A stretch of DNA of 64,000 bases from Taudactylus pleione (GCA_031769625.1 JAUIMM010000646.1:2217001-2281000); one strand, 5' to 3'. Positions 12,379-24,573 are shown, counted from the first letter of the stretch. Made by a program: numbers and translations. Notes: generated by a model not told the origin, from the sequence alone.

Positions 12379-14349
12379 GTAGACTCCCGGACTTGCTCCA
12401 ATGCTCTGGAATGGTGCCCACATCTAAAATAATAACATTCAGCTCAGGCAGGATGTCCCTACTGCCACATCTAATGGCTTACTGTGATCGCTGGTCCTGT
12501 ATATGTTGGAATTATGACACACAATACACTTTGTATGGTGCATATTAAAGCTGGATAACTGCTAATTATGCACTCTTCATGGACTGGCCACACTCTCTCT
12601 AATATCAAGCATTTGGAAACCCCCCTCTAGAAATCTTGTGTTTGCCACCGACGCTAATGGATGGCAATGGGCTCATATGCAGGTTCTGTACTCCGTATGT
12701 GTCAATCTCTGTCTGCAGTGCCATTTTGGGGTGGGAAAGGGCAAAGGCCATCATCCCAGAAAATGAGGGCGTGTCTTAGTTATCAAGCATTATCGTAGTC
12801 ACGTATGTGTTACTATGCTTCATTTTATTCTTGTATACTGTATCTTATGTTTGCTTATTGTATTTGTGTATGTCACATCTGTATGATTGGTTGTATATCT
12901 TATGTTTGCTTATTGTATTTGTGTATGTCAAATCTAAATGATTGGTCAGCGCTACAGAATCTTTGGGGGTCCTATAAATAAATAATGGTAATAATGATAA
13001 GTGCGAAATGTCTCTTAATAGGTTATGTGAAATTGCACCAAGTCACTGGTCCAGCATTCAATGCATAGGGTAATCTATTATGACTTCTGCTTAGCACCCT
13101 ATGTATATAGCAGGGGCCATTCAATAAGTATGGGAATAAAATAACTTTTCCCCTTATCAGATATTGTTGAGTGTTAGCGTTTTTCCCTCAAATGCCGTCA
13201 AATATTGCCAATTGTTTTCTGCATTTGCAGATATTAAACAGTACATATGAACAAGAAGGACTTCTTATTAATTCAGTACAGGACATAGATTTTGTCTTCT
13301 GCTGGGCAAAATAGATTTTATGTAGAGTGTCTATTAATTAGTAGAGGTAAGCGCAGACGCCCAAGTGTTTGTCGTATTTTGGTTTGGTTTATGCAAAACC
13401 ACCCTCAAATGTTTTGGATTTCTTTAAAATTGATAAAAGCAGCTATTCACAGCACACCAGAAATTCTGCTACTAAACCATGACCATTTAAAGTGTATAAA
13501 CTTGTTTATATGAGGTACCATCGTATGCCGATACTAGCTCAATTAAAAACATACAAAGCATGTGTATACTGAAATCTGGGTTACCCCCACATGCATATCG
13601 AGTACGTAGCATATTAAAGGTTAGTAGCAGAAAAGATAGTGTAAAGTATGGTACCATAGTCCCGGATCCTTCTGCTGTCTCGGGTCATCTTAGAGCGGAC
13701 TAGAGATGAGAGAGGGTCAGTGGACGGTGCCGATGGAAACCAAAGTGTGTGTGAAGGCCACAGTACCCGTGCGCGGTGTTAGACTGTCCCTGTTGCAAAA
13801 GGCATAGCAGGGGCAGAATGCATTGCCTGGACCAGTCACCACACACCGGAAAAAGTGAGGAGCTGATGGACGAGCCTGCCATATGCGGTTACCCTTCTGC
13901 AGTCAGGAACAGAATGAGTGATTCACCACTTATGGCTTGTTCACCTGTTTGCCTGACTGTGTTTTTGGCCCCAGCTTTTGCAACAGACATTCTAGTGCAT
14001 GAGACCACAGTAACAAGACCACCAGTTGCAAAGAAAGGCCATGGTCTGAGCCTTTCCTTGCTACTGCGCATGGTGTATGGCATGTTGGCAATTTTATTGT
14101 TTTTGCCAGTAAATTTTATCTTCATAGTTAGAGGTGATGTTTTATTTATGATTGTGAAATACTGTTTAGATTTGAGGTGCCCTTTACACTTTCTTTCCAC
14201 TGATCCTGCTCTTCTATTGACTGATCCATGATTGGCTTAATTTTGTATACCAGAACAGGAGTAAAGCTACTGTAGTTGAACTTAACTGCCACCACACCAA
14301 GTGAATGTACAATGAAATAGGGAAAGGAGGCATTGTTACCATTGGGATG
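12379..14349. other. Intergenic DNA; includes a 55-bp tandem duplication
   Basis: No gene recognised. A 55-bp unit is duplicated at 12841-12895 and 12896-12946 (TATCTTATGTTTGCTTATTG...). It is followed by GCGCTACAGAATCTTTGG and CCTATAAATAAATAATGG, which resembles the 3' tail of a widespread vertebrate interspersed repeat. The frame at 13776-14231 (+) is mirrored by one on the other strand and shows no family signature. Confidence 0.45.
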
Positions 14350-14855
14350 TAGTGAATATACCTACACCTGGCATCTCGGCTGATGAAACCCTGGTGCCAG
14401 AATGCCACTACCCAGCCAGAAGACCGGCGCCGGAATACTGACAGTAGTTGACATGCCGAAATCCCACAGTTGGGATGCTGAATGTAAGTATATTGGGCTT
14501 GTTAGGTCTTAGCCACAGGGGGGAAGAGTTAGGTTTATGTGTCACATTTAGGGTTAGGCTAGGGGAGGGGTTGTTTAGCGTTAGGTACCCCCAGGGGTGG
14601 GTTAGGGTTAGGCACCACTGGAGGGGTTAGGGTTAGGCACTAAGGGGGAGGGTTAGGTTTAGGCACTAACAGGGGGGTTAGGGTTAGAGTGGGGGGTGGG
14701 GAGGGTTAGTGTTAGGATGTAGGAACAGAGGGTTATGGGGAGAAGGGGGGAGGGGTACTATGGTTCCATTGTCAGGATCCTGAGTATTGAGATGCCACTG
14801 TCGGTATATTGGCAGCAGGCATCCGGACTTCCGGATTTCATACCCACTCCGTTAC
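14350..14855. repeat. Dispersed repeat with telomere-like TTAGGG core
   Basis: The core, about 14500-14735, is an irregular array of GGGTTAGGGTTAGGCACT-type units of about 30-40 bp. It is flanked by hairpin-prone sequence (TGCCAGAATGCCACT, TGGGATGCTGAATG; CCGGACTTCCGG). Related arrays lie at 21540-21835, 49520-49795 and 60475-60985. Confidence 0.7.
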
Positions 14856-14929
14856 CTTTACCATGCAGTTTTATTAAAAGTCTATATTTTTTATTTTTCA
14901 AAAGAAGTTTTTCTTTTCACTTATGATTT

Positions 14930-15430
14930 TTGATGTGCAGCTGATGGGAACACATCAACACCCACTAAGTACAGTAATATATGCTTCATCTCAATAACAC
15001 ACTATACAATTTTTAAATTAGTTTATAAAAGACTGGTCATTTTTTTACACACCATGATAAAACAATGACTTCTTTGCAATCATTTTATTTGGGTAAAAAT
15101 GATGGAGATACTACTGCACACAGTAATAATAATAATAATAATAATAATATATGCTGCCTCTAACAAAATAAAACCCCCTTATACAAATGTTTAAAATAAT
15201 TTAGAAAAGACTGGTAGTGTTTTTACATACCAGGATAAGAAAATAACTTCTTTGCAATAATTATTTTGGTTAAAGATGATGGGGATACCACTGCACACAG
15301 TAAGAACAGTAATATACGCTGTGTCGTAAAAACACACACTTCTTGAAAAATACAATTTAAATTAAATTAGAAAAGAATGCAGGTTTTTTTTATTGTTGAC
15401 AACAGTGATTTTTCAGCAATCCGAGCGCAC
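14930..15430. repeat. Three degenerate tandem copies of about 165-175 bp
   Basis: Recurring landmarks are ACAGTAATATATGC-like sequence at about 14972, 15146 and 15309, an AAAAGACTGGT block, and ACTTCTTTGCAAT followed by GATGGRGATAC and CTGCACACAGTA. The middle copy carries an (AAT)n expansion at 15125-15150. No coding potential. Confidence 0.7.
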
Positions 15431-16490
15431 ACATCTCTACTAACTAGTGAGTAGTATGAAAGAAGTCTAATGTTTTGAAAAAACAAAACCTATATTAAGG
15501 ACATAAAATTGTTATTCTACGGCATGACATGAGAAAAAATGTGTTTGCCAGATATTTGTATTACATGTATTTACAAAGCCATAAATGAATTTTATGAATT
15601 TACATCATGTTCTTAAATGAAGTAGGTATGTGAAGGGTAACATGTTGCCAAAGCAAGCCATCAACAGGTCAAAGTTCCTGAGAATACATTGAAATTGTAT
15701 CTACAATAGCATAATGGGCAAAATCTGCAACAAACTACTCAACTAAGCGTCAATGGGAAATGCCTATGGTCTAAGAGGGGACTTCGTGCCTCAGCCTTTT
15801 AGACTAATACAGACAGCCTTTGATATTGGGATTTGCTTCTGGTTTGCCAACCTGAGGACCCAGGATTGTGTCATGGAACATACAGTATATGGAAAGGACA
15901 ATAAAATGCAACAGTGCACTATAACTCCTAAATATATTGTAGCTGGTTATTTTGTAGCCTAGGATGCAAACAATTAAATTAACAACAAAATTACGTATGA
16001 GCATATTTTAAAGGGAGTCTTTGTATTTGTCTAATGCGAAAAATGAAGTATTTATGATTTAAGAATTGTTCTTCTTCTAGGACTTTACCTACTTTGTAAA
16101 ATGGCACAGGCAAAGTCTGCTAGAAGATGTTATTAGGCAGTAGTATAGCCAATGTTTGTGTTCTTGTTCCCATAATCCCTTTATCTCCTCTCAGAGCTCT
16201 CCTGTCAATTATATTGAGCTTTCATTATACAAAAGCTTGTGGTATGTTCTAGAGCCGAGGGATGTGTGCAAAATCATTGAGGACTAGTCATGTACAGGTC
16301 TTGACAGAATGGAATACATAACAAAGATGCTAGTGACAATATGGTATAGCTATCAAATGCATTCACCTTTGATATGCTCAATTAAGCCTCATAATTACCC
16401 ATATATGGGAGATTGGTGGGGTTGCAATTGGTCTGGATTAACTAATTAAAATGTTACGCTTTTCAGATGACAATGCATGTAATAGGGTTA
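15431..16490. other. AT-rich intergenic DNA, nothing recognised
   Basis: About 1 kb with no family-like reading frame, no clear inverted repeat and no tandem structure. Confidence 0.5.
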
Positions 16491-16625
16491 TTAATATTAT
16501 TACAGTTATTTATGTAGTGTAGATATATTCCTCAGTGCTTTACAGAGAATATGTCAGTCATTCACATCAGTCCGTGTCACAGTGGACCTTACAATCTATA
16601 TTCCCTACCACATGTATGCACACAC
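16491..16625 (-). repeat. Fragment of a common interspersed repeat tail
   Basis: ATTATTACAGTTATTTATG, then CAGTGCTTTACAGAG and GTGGACCTTACAATCTA. This resembles a vertebrate repeat whose tail reads ...GCGCT...ATAAATAATAAT on the opposite strand. The family was not determined from sequence alone. Confidence 0.4.
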
Positions 16626-16689
16626 ATGCACTAAGACCAAGGGCATCATTTCATACCAGGAGCCTGGAGGTGAGAGAGTTGCTGGTGCC

Positions 16690-17835
16690 CCCCCTCCCTG
16701 CTTACTGCCAACACCGCAATCCCAGGAATACACAGACTCACACATTTCCTAAACCATATTCCCAACCCAGCAGCACCCAGCCATATATCCCCATATATCC
16801 TCTGCCTTCACTGCTAACCCCAGCAGCACCCAGACACCCTCCCCTCACCTATACTTACTGGTAACACCCCAGCACCAGCCAAACACACACTTACCCACTC
16901 CTATATTCACTGCCAATACACTACCAGTGCCCAGACACACATCTTCCCCCTGCATTCATTGCAAAAACACCCCAGCAGCACCCAGAAACATACACCCCCA
17001 TCCTGCATTCACTACAGCAGCACCCAGATACGCACTCTTTCCCCAACTGCATTGACTATTAACACCCCAGCACCACCCAGACGCTCTTCTTTCCCTGCAC
17101 TCACTTTCCACACACCACTAGCACCTAGACACACACTCTCCTCCCCTTGCAGTTACTGCCAACACTCCATCAGTACTCACAGAATCCTCCCCCTGCATTC
17201 ATCAACACCCCAACAGCACAAAGACACACACTCTTACCCCTACATTCACTGGCAACACTCCATCAGCACCCAGACACACTCTCCCCCCACCTGCATTCAC
17301 TGCCAACACTTAGCACCAGCCAGACACACAGTCTCCCCACCTATATTCACTTCCAACACCCCGGAAGCACCCAGATACACACTTTCTCCCTCTGAATTCA
17401 CTGCCAACACCCCAGCAGCACCCAGGTACAAACACTCTCATCCCTCCTGCATTCACTACCAACAATCCAGTAGCACTTACAGAACCTCCCTCTTTATTCA
17501 CTGCCAACACCCAGAATTCACTGCCAACACTCCAGCAACACTCAGACATACATTGTCCTCCCCTGTTCTCTGCCAACACCCAGAATTCACTCCCAATACC
17601 CCAGCAGGACCCAGACACAAACACTCCCCCCCACATTCATTGCCAACACCCCATCATTCACTGTCAACACTCCAGCAGCACCCAGACACACATTGTCCTC
17701 CCCTGCATTCACTGACAGCACCAGAGCAGCACTCAGACATACACTCTTATACCCCTGCATTCACTGCCATCACACCAGCAGTACCCAGACACACACTCAT
17801 CCCCCAATTAGCTACCAACACCCAGCACACAAACA
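16690..17835. repeat. Degenerate minisatellite of about 45-60 bp units
   Basis: Units share CATTCACTGCCAACACYCC, AGCAGCACCCAGACACACA and a pyrimidine-rich spacer (CTCTCCCCCCTG). Roughly 20 units of variable length. It yields a 296-codon open frame (16959-17849, +) and smaller frames in others, which are by-products of the stop-poor repeat rather than genes. Confidence 0.85.
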
Positions 17836-18559
17836 CTATCTGTTGCTGATCAGGGTCTTCCATGCTTGCAATGTGTGTGAGGAGGAAAATGCAACGAAGT
17901 AGGAAGGGGCCATGCATTCCAACCTCTGCCCCGCCCCTTTTATGTGTTGATGCATCGTATTAGTGTAGAACAAAAGGCACCAGCAGAATGTGAAAAGAAA
18001 GTTACTCCAGATAGCTTATCCGGGAGCAAATTTGGAGGTTTATTCAAGATAACAGCGGTAACAGAATCTACTGTAATACAGAATAAGTGGTTATGTTACC
18101 AGAGACAGTGGCAGCTGTGATATCTGGGGGAACTTGTCTGGAGGAACATGTGCTGCACACCTATGCAGTACATCATACGTGTACAGAACTCTCTCCATCC
18201 ATGACACATACACAAGATGGTGATGTGTCACATATGCTCAATAAGGGTTTGCAGCGGACATATTGGTAAAAATGTCTACTTGGCTTCAATGCAAGAGCAG
18301 GAGATAACACTCCTCTCTAACACTATGTACATTGGTGCAGTTTTCTTGATCTGTCTCTAGACTCCGGGGTTAAGGACCACTCACATGCCCCCTTGGCTCT
18401 CTGGTTATCCCTGTATATAAAGCAGAATCTGGAACAATGGAGAAGGCCAGGGTTCCCGCTGCAGGGCTGACGCCCAGAGGCGACCGCCTCCATTTCTAAG
18501 GTAAGTCCGTCCCTGACTAGGATTGATTTTTTGGGGGGCTAAATCCTGACATAATACTA
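17836..18559. other. Intergenic DNA, no gene recognised
   Basis: No coding signature. At about 18450-18515 there is a GGGTTCCCGCTGC ... AAGTCCGTCCCTGA stretch that resembles a hAT right end (compare GTCCCTG at 58165-58171), without a partner. Confidence 0.4.
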
Positions 18560-18722
18560 TTTTTGGAGTGTGGAGGAAAGCAGAGCAACCACAGAAAACC
18601 AACGCAAACATGGGGAGAACATGCAAACTACCACTTAGATTGGTCTTTGTTGGGAATCTAACACAAAACCTCAGTGCTGTGAGACAGTAATGTTAACCAC
18701 TACACCAACCGTGCTGCCCAAT
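18560..18722 (-). repeat. tRNA-derived SINE-like repeat
   Basis: Read on the minus strand, it starts GGCAGCACGGTTGGTGTAG. It has an A-box-like TGGTGTAGTGG and a B-box-like GGTT...GATTCC, followed by CATGTTCTCCCCATG and GTTGGTTTTCTGTGG. This arrangement is known from a family common in fish and amphibians. It is too diverged to act as a tRNA. Confidence 0.6.
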
Positions 18723-19891
18723 AGTACATAATAGTAATAGGATATTATGACAAGAGAACAGAATCACACTGCTTTACCATACTTTTAAAGTGAAAAGTAC
18801 TGTAGTTTATATTTCAGTTTTTCATATGCACTCATGCTAATAATAGAATGAAGTGAAATGATAAATCAATGTTGTTAATATGAATAATGAGGCTGAATAT
18901 GGATTTGTACAAGTGCATTACAGTACTTTATATGATATTTTCCTGGCAGGAGGAATGCCTGCCACTTGAGGTTCATGAGAATTCAGGGCACAAGAAAATA
19001 TATTTTTTTCTCTAAGAGAAAAGTTATAAGAAGATCAAGAACTCATTAATATAATTATACATAACTTTGATTTGGTTGATTAACTACACCTGCACATGGA
19101 GATCATTAGTTGCCCTCATCATAATTTATAAAACAAAAACATTTGAATGTGTAAATATGCATGCTACAGTACTTCAGAATCATTTCCAATGAAAACTGTA
19201 AAGTTTTTAATCTTTCATTCACAGTAAAGAATTTCTTATCAAACTACATATTTGCCCAATGACAGCCTAAACTATGTTCTCTCAACCTGCAGCACTAGCA
19301 CTAGGGGATATATTTATAACTGGCGGCTTTTCAACCCATGACCCCGGAGAGCCCACAGATAATTGTAACTCTAATCTCTTCCTGCGCCAATGCAATGATC
19401 AGCTGGGCGCAGTCATGTACGGGGTCTGTCCAGGGAGATGCTATGGCTTGAGATTCCAGCATTGGCGGTGGATGGTGTAATTTAGGTTTTTTTTTGTTTA
19501 TTGAGGCAGAGCGCACGTGACGTCATGACGACACACAGCGCTGCACAGCTGAAAGGCAGTCATGTGTCTGTGAGCTGGAGGGATGCAGGGGCTGGAGCTG
19601 GAGAGACAGAAGAGAGCTGGAGACACACTGGTAGGCTGGAGAGACAGAAAGGGCTCGAGCTGGAGAGACACTGTGAAACTGGAGTAACACTGTGAGGCTG
19701 GAGAGACACTGTGGGGCTGGAGAGACACTTGGGGCTGGAGAGACAGAAGTGGGATGAGGCTGAAGATAACTTGGGGGAAGTGGCTGGGGATTATCCACAA
19801 TTGGCAGTATTATAAGAAAAAAGGCTTGGGGACAGTAATCTTTATTCTATAGAAACATTACAGATACAATGGTACCAAATTAGCAAATATA
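18723..19891. other. Intergenic DNA with a GGCTGGAGAGACA minisatellite
   Basis: AT-rich to about 19300. At about 19570-19755 a degenerate 19-24 bp unit (GGCTGGAGAGACACTGTG) repeats about eight times. The frames it generates on both strands are repeat artefacts. No gene recognised. Confidence 0.6.
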
Positions 19892-20432
19892 GGGGGTCAT
19901 TCAGACCCACTCGCGAGCGGCAGTACGCTCGCAAGTGGGTCGATGGTCCCCACTGTGCATGCGCACGACGGAGGGAGCTCCGTCGTGCGCATGCGCGAGA
20001 CCCGGCGAGCGAAGGACTTTCCATCGCTCCGGGTCTCGCACCAAAGGGGGCGTGCTGTCGATGTTGATTGACAGCACGCCCCCTTTGGTGGGTGTGCCGG
20101 GGGCATGCCTGCCAGACGGAGGCGTTCCCATGGGAACACCTACCGTCTGAAGCCGGCCCCACTGACATCACTAGTGATGTCAGTGGGAGTGGTTTTGGCT
20201 CTGATAGAGCCAAAATCACTCCTGGCCTTGCGGCTGGGAAATCCGACCGCAGGGTTTCCCTCGCAATTCCGATGGTCGCGATGGTCAAGACCATCTTTTT
20301 GCACGCTCGTATATGCTGTGGGTGGTGACCCACAGCTATACGAGCGTCCAGGAGGACGCTCCATATTAATGGAGGAGGGCCCTGATTCAGAGCGAGCGCT
20401 CTGGTCAGAGCGTCCGGCTCTGAATCAGGGCC
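19892..20432 (+). mobile_element. Family B multi-hairpin element (B1), TSD ATA
   Basis: 541 bp between ATA duplications. It is built from successive short inverted repeats: 19904-19941 (GACCCACTCGC...), 19957-19994 (GCATGCGCACGACGGA...), 19995-20039 (GCGAGACCCGG...), 20041-20088 (CCAAAGGGGGCGTGCTGT...), 20113-20149 (CAGACGGAGGCGTTCCC...), 20159-20186 (CCACTGACATCACTAGTG...), 20188-20220, about 20271-20292, 20303-20347 (ACGCTCGTAT...), and a terminal hairpin at 20382-20428 whose arms are CTGATTCAGAGC and GCTCTGAATCAG. No protein is encoded. Confidence 0.92.
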
Positions 20433-20954
20433 ATAGTTTAATAATATAAAATTGTTTGTTCAGGGAAGTTTTCATTTTACCCTGAACCAAACTACTGTTA
20501 CTGTATTATATGGTTGAACCTCATGTGATGATGACATTGGTTATATTCTTACGCAAACAGGCATCTTCCGGACCATGTGATCTCCTACGTTAGTTAATAC
20601 CGACTGAAGTTTCCATCTGCCCAGAGAGGAACAATTTCTTCAGAGGTTCCCCAGCTGCAGAGAGACAACATATAGGTAAGGCAGACTCTCCAGTGACTAG
20701 CCTATACCTGACAGGGACCCGGGATGGTAACCAGGGTGTACCAGGCCCAATGATTTCTGTCTACATGCCCACTCCAACATTCGGATAAGCCAGCTCCATA
20801 GTAGTACATGATCGCAATTCCAAGTGGCCTTTCTGAAAAGGTGCGCATGGTGCAATACGCACTAATAAAAAATGCAAATTCTGTCGAAAAAATCTGCAAC
20901 TTGCATTTATATTCAACTCTGAGTAATGTAAAATGCAAATCTGAATTTACCTCA
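20433..20954. other. Intergenic DNA, no gene recognised
   Basis: Short spacer between family B and family C elements. Nothing beyond background is seen. Confidence 0.5.
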
Positions 20955-21450
20955 GGGCCTGATTCACTACGGATTGCTATTCTGCTTATAAGCACGCAAC
21001 GCAGATGCTAATATGTAACATGTAAATGTTTGCATTTGCATTGCGATTGCAGCCTGACATAAGGACGCCCACTTCCCCTTTCTCACATCCGTATACTTGG
21101 CCAACATCGAGAAACAATCGGTAACATCAAGTAACATCGAACAGTTACTGAAGCCCAGACCTCACTCAGGAATTGCTTACTTCAGCGCACGCTATGAGGC
21201 TAATGTATGCACGCCCCTGCAACACTGTTGAAATGCACTGGCACACCTGCGTTCGCCAGACCACCCCCCATCACCACCCACAAATGGCACTTCCTGTCAA
21301 TCACTCAGCCATGGATAGCCTCTGCAACTGCAGTTCCCATCGCAATTACTAGTTCGCACACAGGCACTGCGATACATACGCATGAGCAGTATGCAACAAT
21401 CGACTGATTGCATGCGTATAAGCAACTGCATACCTTCCTGAATCAGGCCC
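20955..21450 (+). mobile_element. Family C element (C1)
   Basis: Starts GGGCCTGATTCACTACGG and ends CCTGAATCAGGCCC. Flanks are TCA and ATA, so the TSD is not exact. It shares interior blocks with 43671-44190 and 59181-59721 (CATCACCACCCACAAATGG, GACTGATTGCATGCG). Confidence 0.8.
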
Positions 21451-21504
21451 ATAATTTGCTATGCCACCAACTGAAGCAAGTGCTACTCTTTATAGGGATC
21501 GGTA

Positions 21505-22000
21505 TGAATTGGTTCAAATCCCGATGCCGGAAGACCATCAGCAGTGAAGATCCCGACAGGTAAGTATTCTAAATAACCTAACCCTCCCCCCCAACCCTCC
21601 CTTAGGGGTGCCTAACCCTAACCTCCTCCCTAGTGCCTAACCCTAACCCCCCCGTAAGTGCCTAAACCTAATCCCTCCCATCCCCACAGCCTAAACCTAA
21701 CCCTCCCGTGGGAATGCGTAACCCTAACCTCCCATCCGGGGGTGCCTAACCTCGCCTTCCCGTAGCCTAACCCTAACCCTCCAAGGGGGTGCCTAACTCT
21801 AAGTCCCCCCCGGGAGCCCCTAGCCTAACCCTTCCTCCCCCGCATCTGCCACCCGGCTTACCTTCGTTTGGTATGCCGGGCGTCGAGCTCTCGGCATAGG
21901 GATAATAATAGACATTGGGATTTTGACGCCTATCATTAGTCCCCTGTCGGGATTGCACAATCGGGAAGCCGCCAGTTGGCATTTCGACCGTTGGCTTCCT
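21505..22000. repeat. Dispersed repeat with telomere-like CCCTAA core
   Basis: The array of CCTAACCCTAACC-like units at about 21570-21835 is bordered by inverted motifs GATCCCGACAGG (21547) and CCCTGTCGGGATTG (21941). This is the same class as 14350-14855, opposite strand. Confidence 0.65.
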
Positions 22001-22325
22001 GACTGCATTCCACTTTATATGCTTCAGAAACTGGAGGTACAAAAACTAGCCATCCAAACGCACATATCAAGCTGAGATAGGGAGGGGGGTGGGGGCAAGT
22101 TGCCTTAGACCAGCACAATGGAGAAAACTCAGGTCATACCCTTAATTAAACTACTGAGAAAGTTGTTAGAGAAGCTGAAGGAGTAGATGAAACTAAGCGC
22201 TAGGTATGTTGTAGATCAAGTTCTTTTTTCACTTCGCCAGAACCAAATGGTTTATAGCTTCAATTGGATCAATGCATTTTGGCAACCATGCTAATATGTA
22301 ATGTCTTTCTTTCCAACAAACATAA

Positions 22326-22777
22326 GGATTGATTCAGCTAGGATCGCTAATGCGATCACGGTTGCAATCACGTGCATAAGTCTGCTGCGAGAGTATGCTA
22401 ATGCACAGCACTCACATGGACAACATGCAGATGCCCACTTCCGTAATACCTTGCAATCCAGCCAAAACATTGGTGGGTCAGACCTCACTTATAAATTGCT
22501 AACTTTCCTGTACGCAGTGAACACTAGAGCTACGTATGGCATCACAGTGGCTAATTTATGCATGCCCCTGTAATGGTGTTCAAACGCACTGGCACACCTG
22601 CCGACCACTCCCTGTATCCACCCACAAATGGCACTTTCTGTCAATCACTTTGCAATGAATCTGCGTGATCTCTGCAATCCATTTCCTATTCACTGTGAGC
22701 CGCTTGTGCACGTGCACTGCAATGCATACACATGCGCAGAAAGCAAACATCGGCCGTCTGCATAAGTATTAGGCCCT
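22326..22777 (+). mobile_element. Degenerate family C element (C2)
   Basis: Starts GGATTGATTCAGCTAGGATC and ends TATTAGGCCC. The interior matches other family C copies (CACCCACAAATGGCACTT, CACTGGCACACCTGC). TAA on the left and TCA on the right do not form a perfect TSD. Confidence 0.65.
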
Positions 22778-22849
22778 CAATCTGAGTAAGCATCAATAGA
22801 ATGGTGGAAGTTTACTTTAATGATAATGTGAAAATTAGCATATCACACA

Positions 22850-23350
22850 GGGCCTGATTCAGAGCCGGACGCTCTTGAAGAGCGCTCGCTCTGAATCAGG
22901 GCGTTTTTTTGGGGTTTTTTTGTTGCGGCCTCCTGGCCACTCGCTAAGCTGTGAGTGACCACACACAGCTTTTGCGAGCGGCCAGGTGATGGTTGCAATG
23001 GACGCGACCATCGCAACCATTGGGGCTTGCGATGAGACCCTTGTGGTAGGGTCTCGTCCATCGCAAGCCCCAGAGAACTTCCTGCTCTACCAGAGCAGGA
23101 AGCTCTCCACTGACATCACTGGTGATGTCAGTGGTGCCTCCCACAAATGGCAGGCGTTCCTTCCGGAATGCCTCTTTTTGTGTAGCCACCCCCCCTCCCC
23201 ACCTACAAAATGGGGCGAGCTGTCGATCAACATCGACAGCCGCCCCTTTTGTAGTGAGCATGCACGCAGCGCGCACCACGCATGCGCAGTACCCCACCAT
23301 CGACCCGCTTGCGAGCACTAGCTGCTCGCGAGCGGGTCTGAATCAGGCCC
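22850..23350 (-). mobile_element. Family B variant (B8), inverted, TSD ACA
   Basis: 501 bp between ACA duplications. It has the same order of hairpins as B1 read backwards but with different arm sequences, for example CTTCCTGCTCT / AGAGCAGGAAG in place of TTTTGGCTCT / AGAGCCAAAA. The CCACTGACATCACTGGTGAT hairpin and the GAGCTGTCGAT hairpin are retained. Confidence 0.88.
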
Positions 23351-23687
23351 ACAGTCCCTTTGAATACTGGGAGAAAAAAAGGCAATTTGGAGCCCCTTGT
23401 GCAAACTAGTTAAGGTCTACTTAAGCTGCCCACCCTCCAGTGTGTACTGAGAAAGAGTGTTTAGCACAGACGTGAGCAATTGGCTACTTCCAGAAAATGT
23501 GAAAATGAACATCCAATTTCTATGAGGAAGACCTTTGCAGCCGATTACAATAGAATACAGAGACTTCTGTAATGATGGATTCCAGTGGAGATGAACTAAT
23601 ATTGTGTGATGATGATATTAACAGTGATGAGGGTGAGGATGAGGATGATAATGACATCTGCCAACTGTGACAATGATTAAGAACATT
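23351..23687. other. Spacer, no gene
   Basis: Contains a GATGA-rich stretch at 23605-23660. No gene or element boundary is recognised. Confidence 0.5.
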
Positions 23688-24237
23688 GGCCCTGATTCAG
23701 AGCCGGACGCTCTGACCAGAGCGCTCGCTCTGAATCAGGGCCCACCTCCATTAATATGGAGCGTCCTCCTGGACGCTCGTATAGCTGTGGGTCACCACCC
23801 ACAGCATATACGAGCGTGCAAAATGATGGTCGCGATGGTCTTGACCATCGCGACCACCGGAACTGCGAGTAAAAGCCTGCGGTTGAGTTTCTCAACCGCA
23901 AGGCCAGGAGTGATTTTGGCTCTATCAGAGCCAAAATCACTCCCACTGACATCACTAGTGATGTCAGTGGGGCCGGCTTCAGACGGTAGGCGTTCCCTTG
24001 GGAACGCCTCCATCTGGCAGGCACGCCCCCGGCACGCCCATCAAAGGGGGCGTGCTGTCAGTCACCATCGACAGCACGCCCCCTTTGATGAGAGACTCCG
24101 AGTGAAGGAAAGTCCTTCGCTCGTCGGGTCTCGCACATGCGCACGACGGAGCTCCCTCCGTCGTGCGCATGCGCAGTGGGGAACATCGACCCACTTGCGA
24201 GCGTACTGCCGCTCGCGAGTGGGTCTGAATGACCCCC
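23688..24237 (-). mobile_element. Family B element (B2), inverted
   Basis: About 550 bp with the complete hairpin series of B1 in reverse. Flanks ATT and ACT differ at one base, so the TSD is imperfect. Arms are mostly perfect, for example AGTGATTTTGGCTCT / AGAGCCAAAATCACT. Confidence 0.88.
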
Positions 24238-24312
24238 ACTGTTAGCTGCCTCAAGTCCGTTGGTAGCTTGGTTTAAACAAATCACCAAGATATTTTCTTT
24301 TATGAGAGCCCA

Positions 24313-24370
24313 AACAAACCAAGCACTTCACAAAAGTGGCTGGTACTGTTGCTGAAGTGCTTGGTTTGTT
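24313..24370. other. 18-bp perfect stem with a 22-nt loop
   Basis: Arms AACAAACCAAGCACTTCA (24313-24330) and its exact complement at 24353-24370. Size and loop fit a small hairpin RNA or a tiny MITE. No expression evidence can be read from sequence. Confidence 0.6.
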
Positions 24371-24573
24371 AAACTGTGCATGTCCTTTTTAATATACAGC
24401 ATAAGGGTGGGTGGGAGGACACAAAGACTATTTCATCATGTACCACTTTTCATTATGGGCTTTGGCAAGAGTTTGTGTGTTTGACAGGCAGTGTATATTA
24501 TGGTACTTTACTGTGTGCCTTGAATCGCCTGTGTTGGCCTGAGGCCTGTGATTTCATGTTTGGAGTGGATTCA

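Noticed and set aside
13776..14231. 151-codon frame on +
   Set aside because: Largely overlapped by a frame on the other strand, no domain, no splice context, AT/GC content like its surroundings.
16959..17849. 296-codon open frame on +
   Set aside because: It lies wholly in a degenerate CACTGCCAACACCCC minisatellite with few stop codons. Composition is Pro/Thr/His-rich from the repeat.
19842..20449. Long frames on both strands within family B elements (also at 23667-24245, 32739-33544, 51459-52012)
   Set aside because: Mirrored frames in GC-rich palindromic DNA recur in every copy with no domain. They come from the hairpins.
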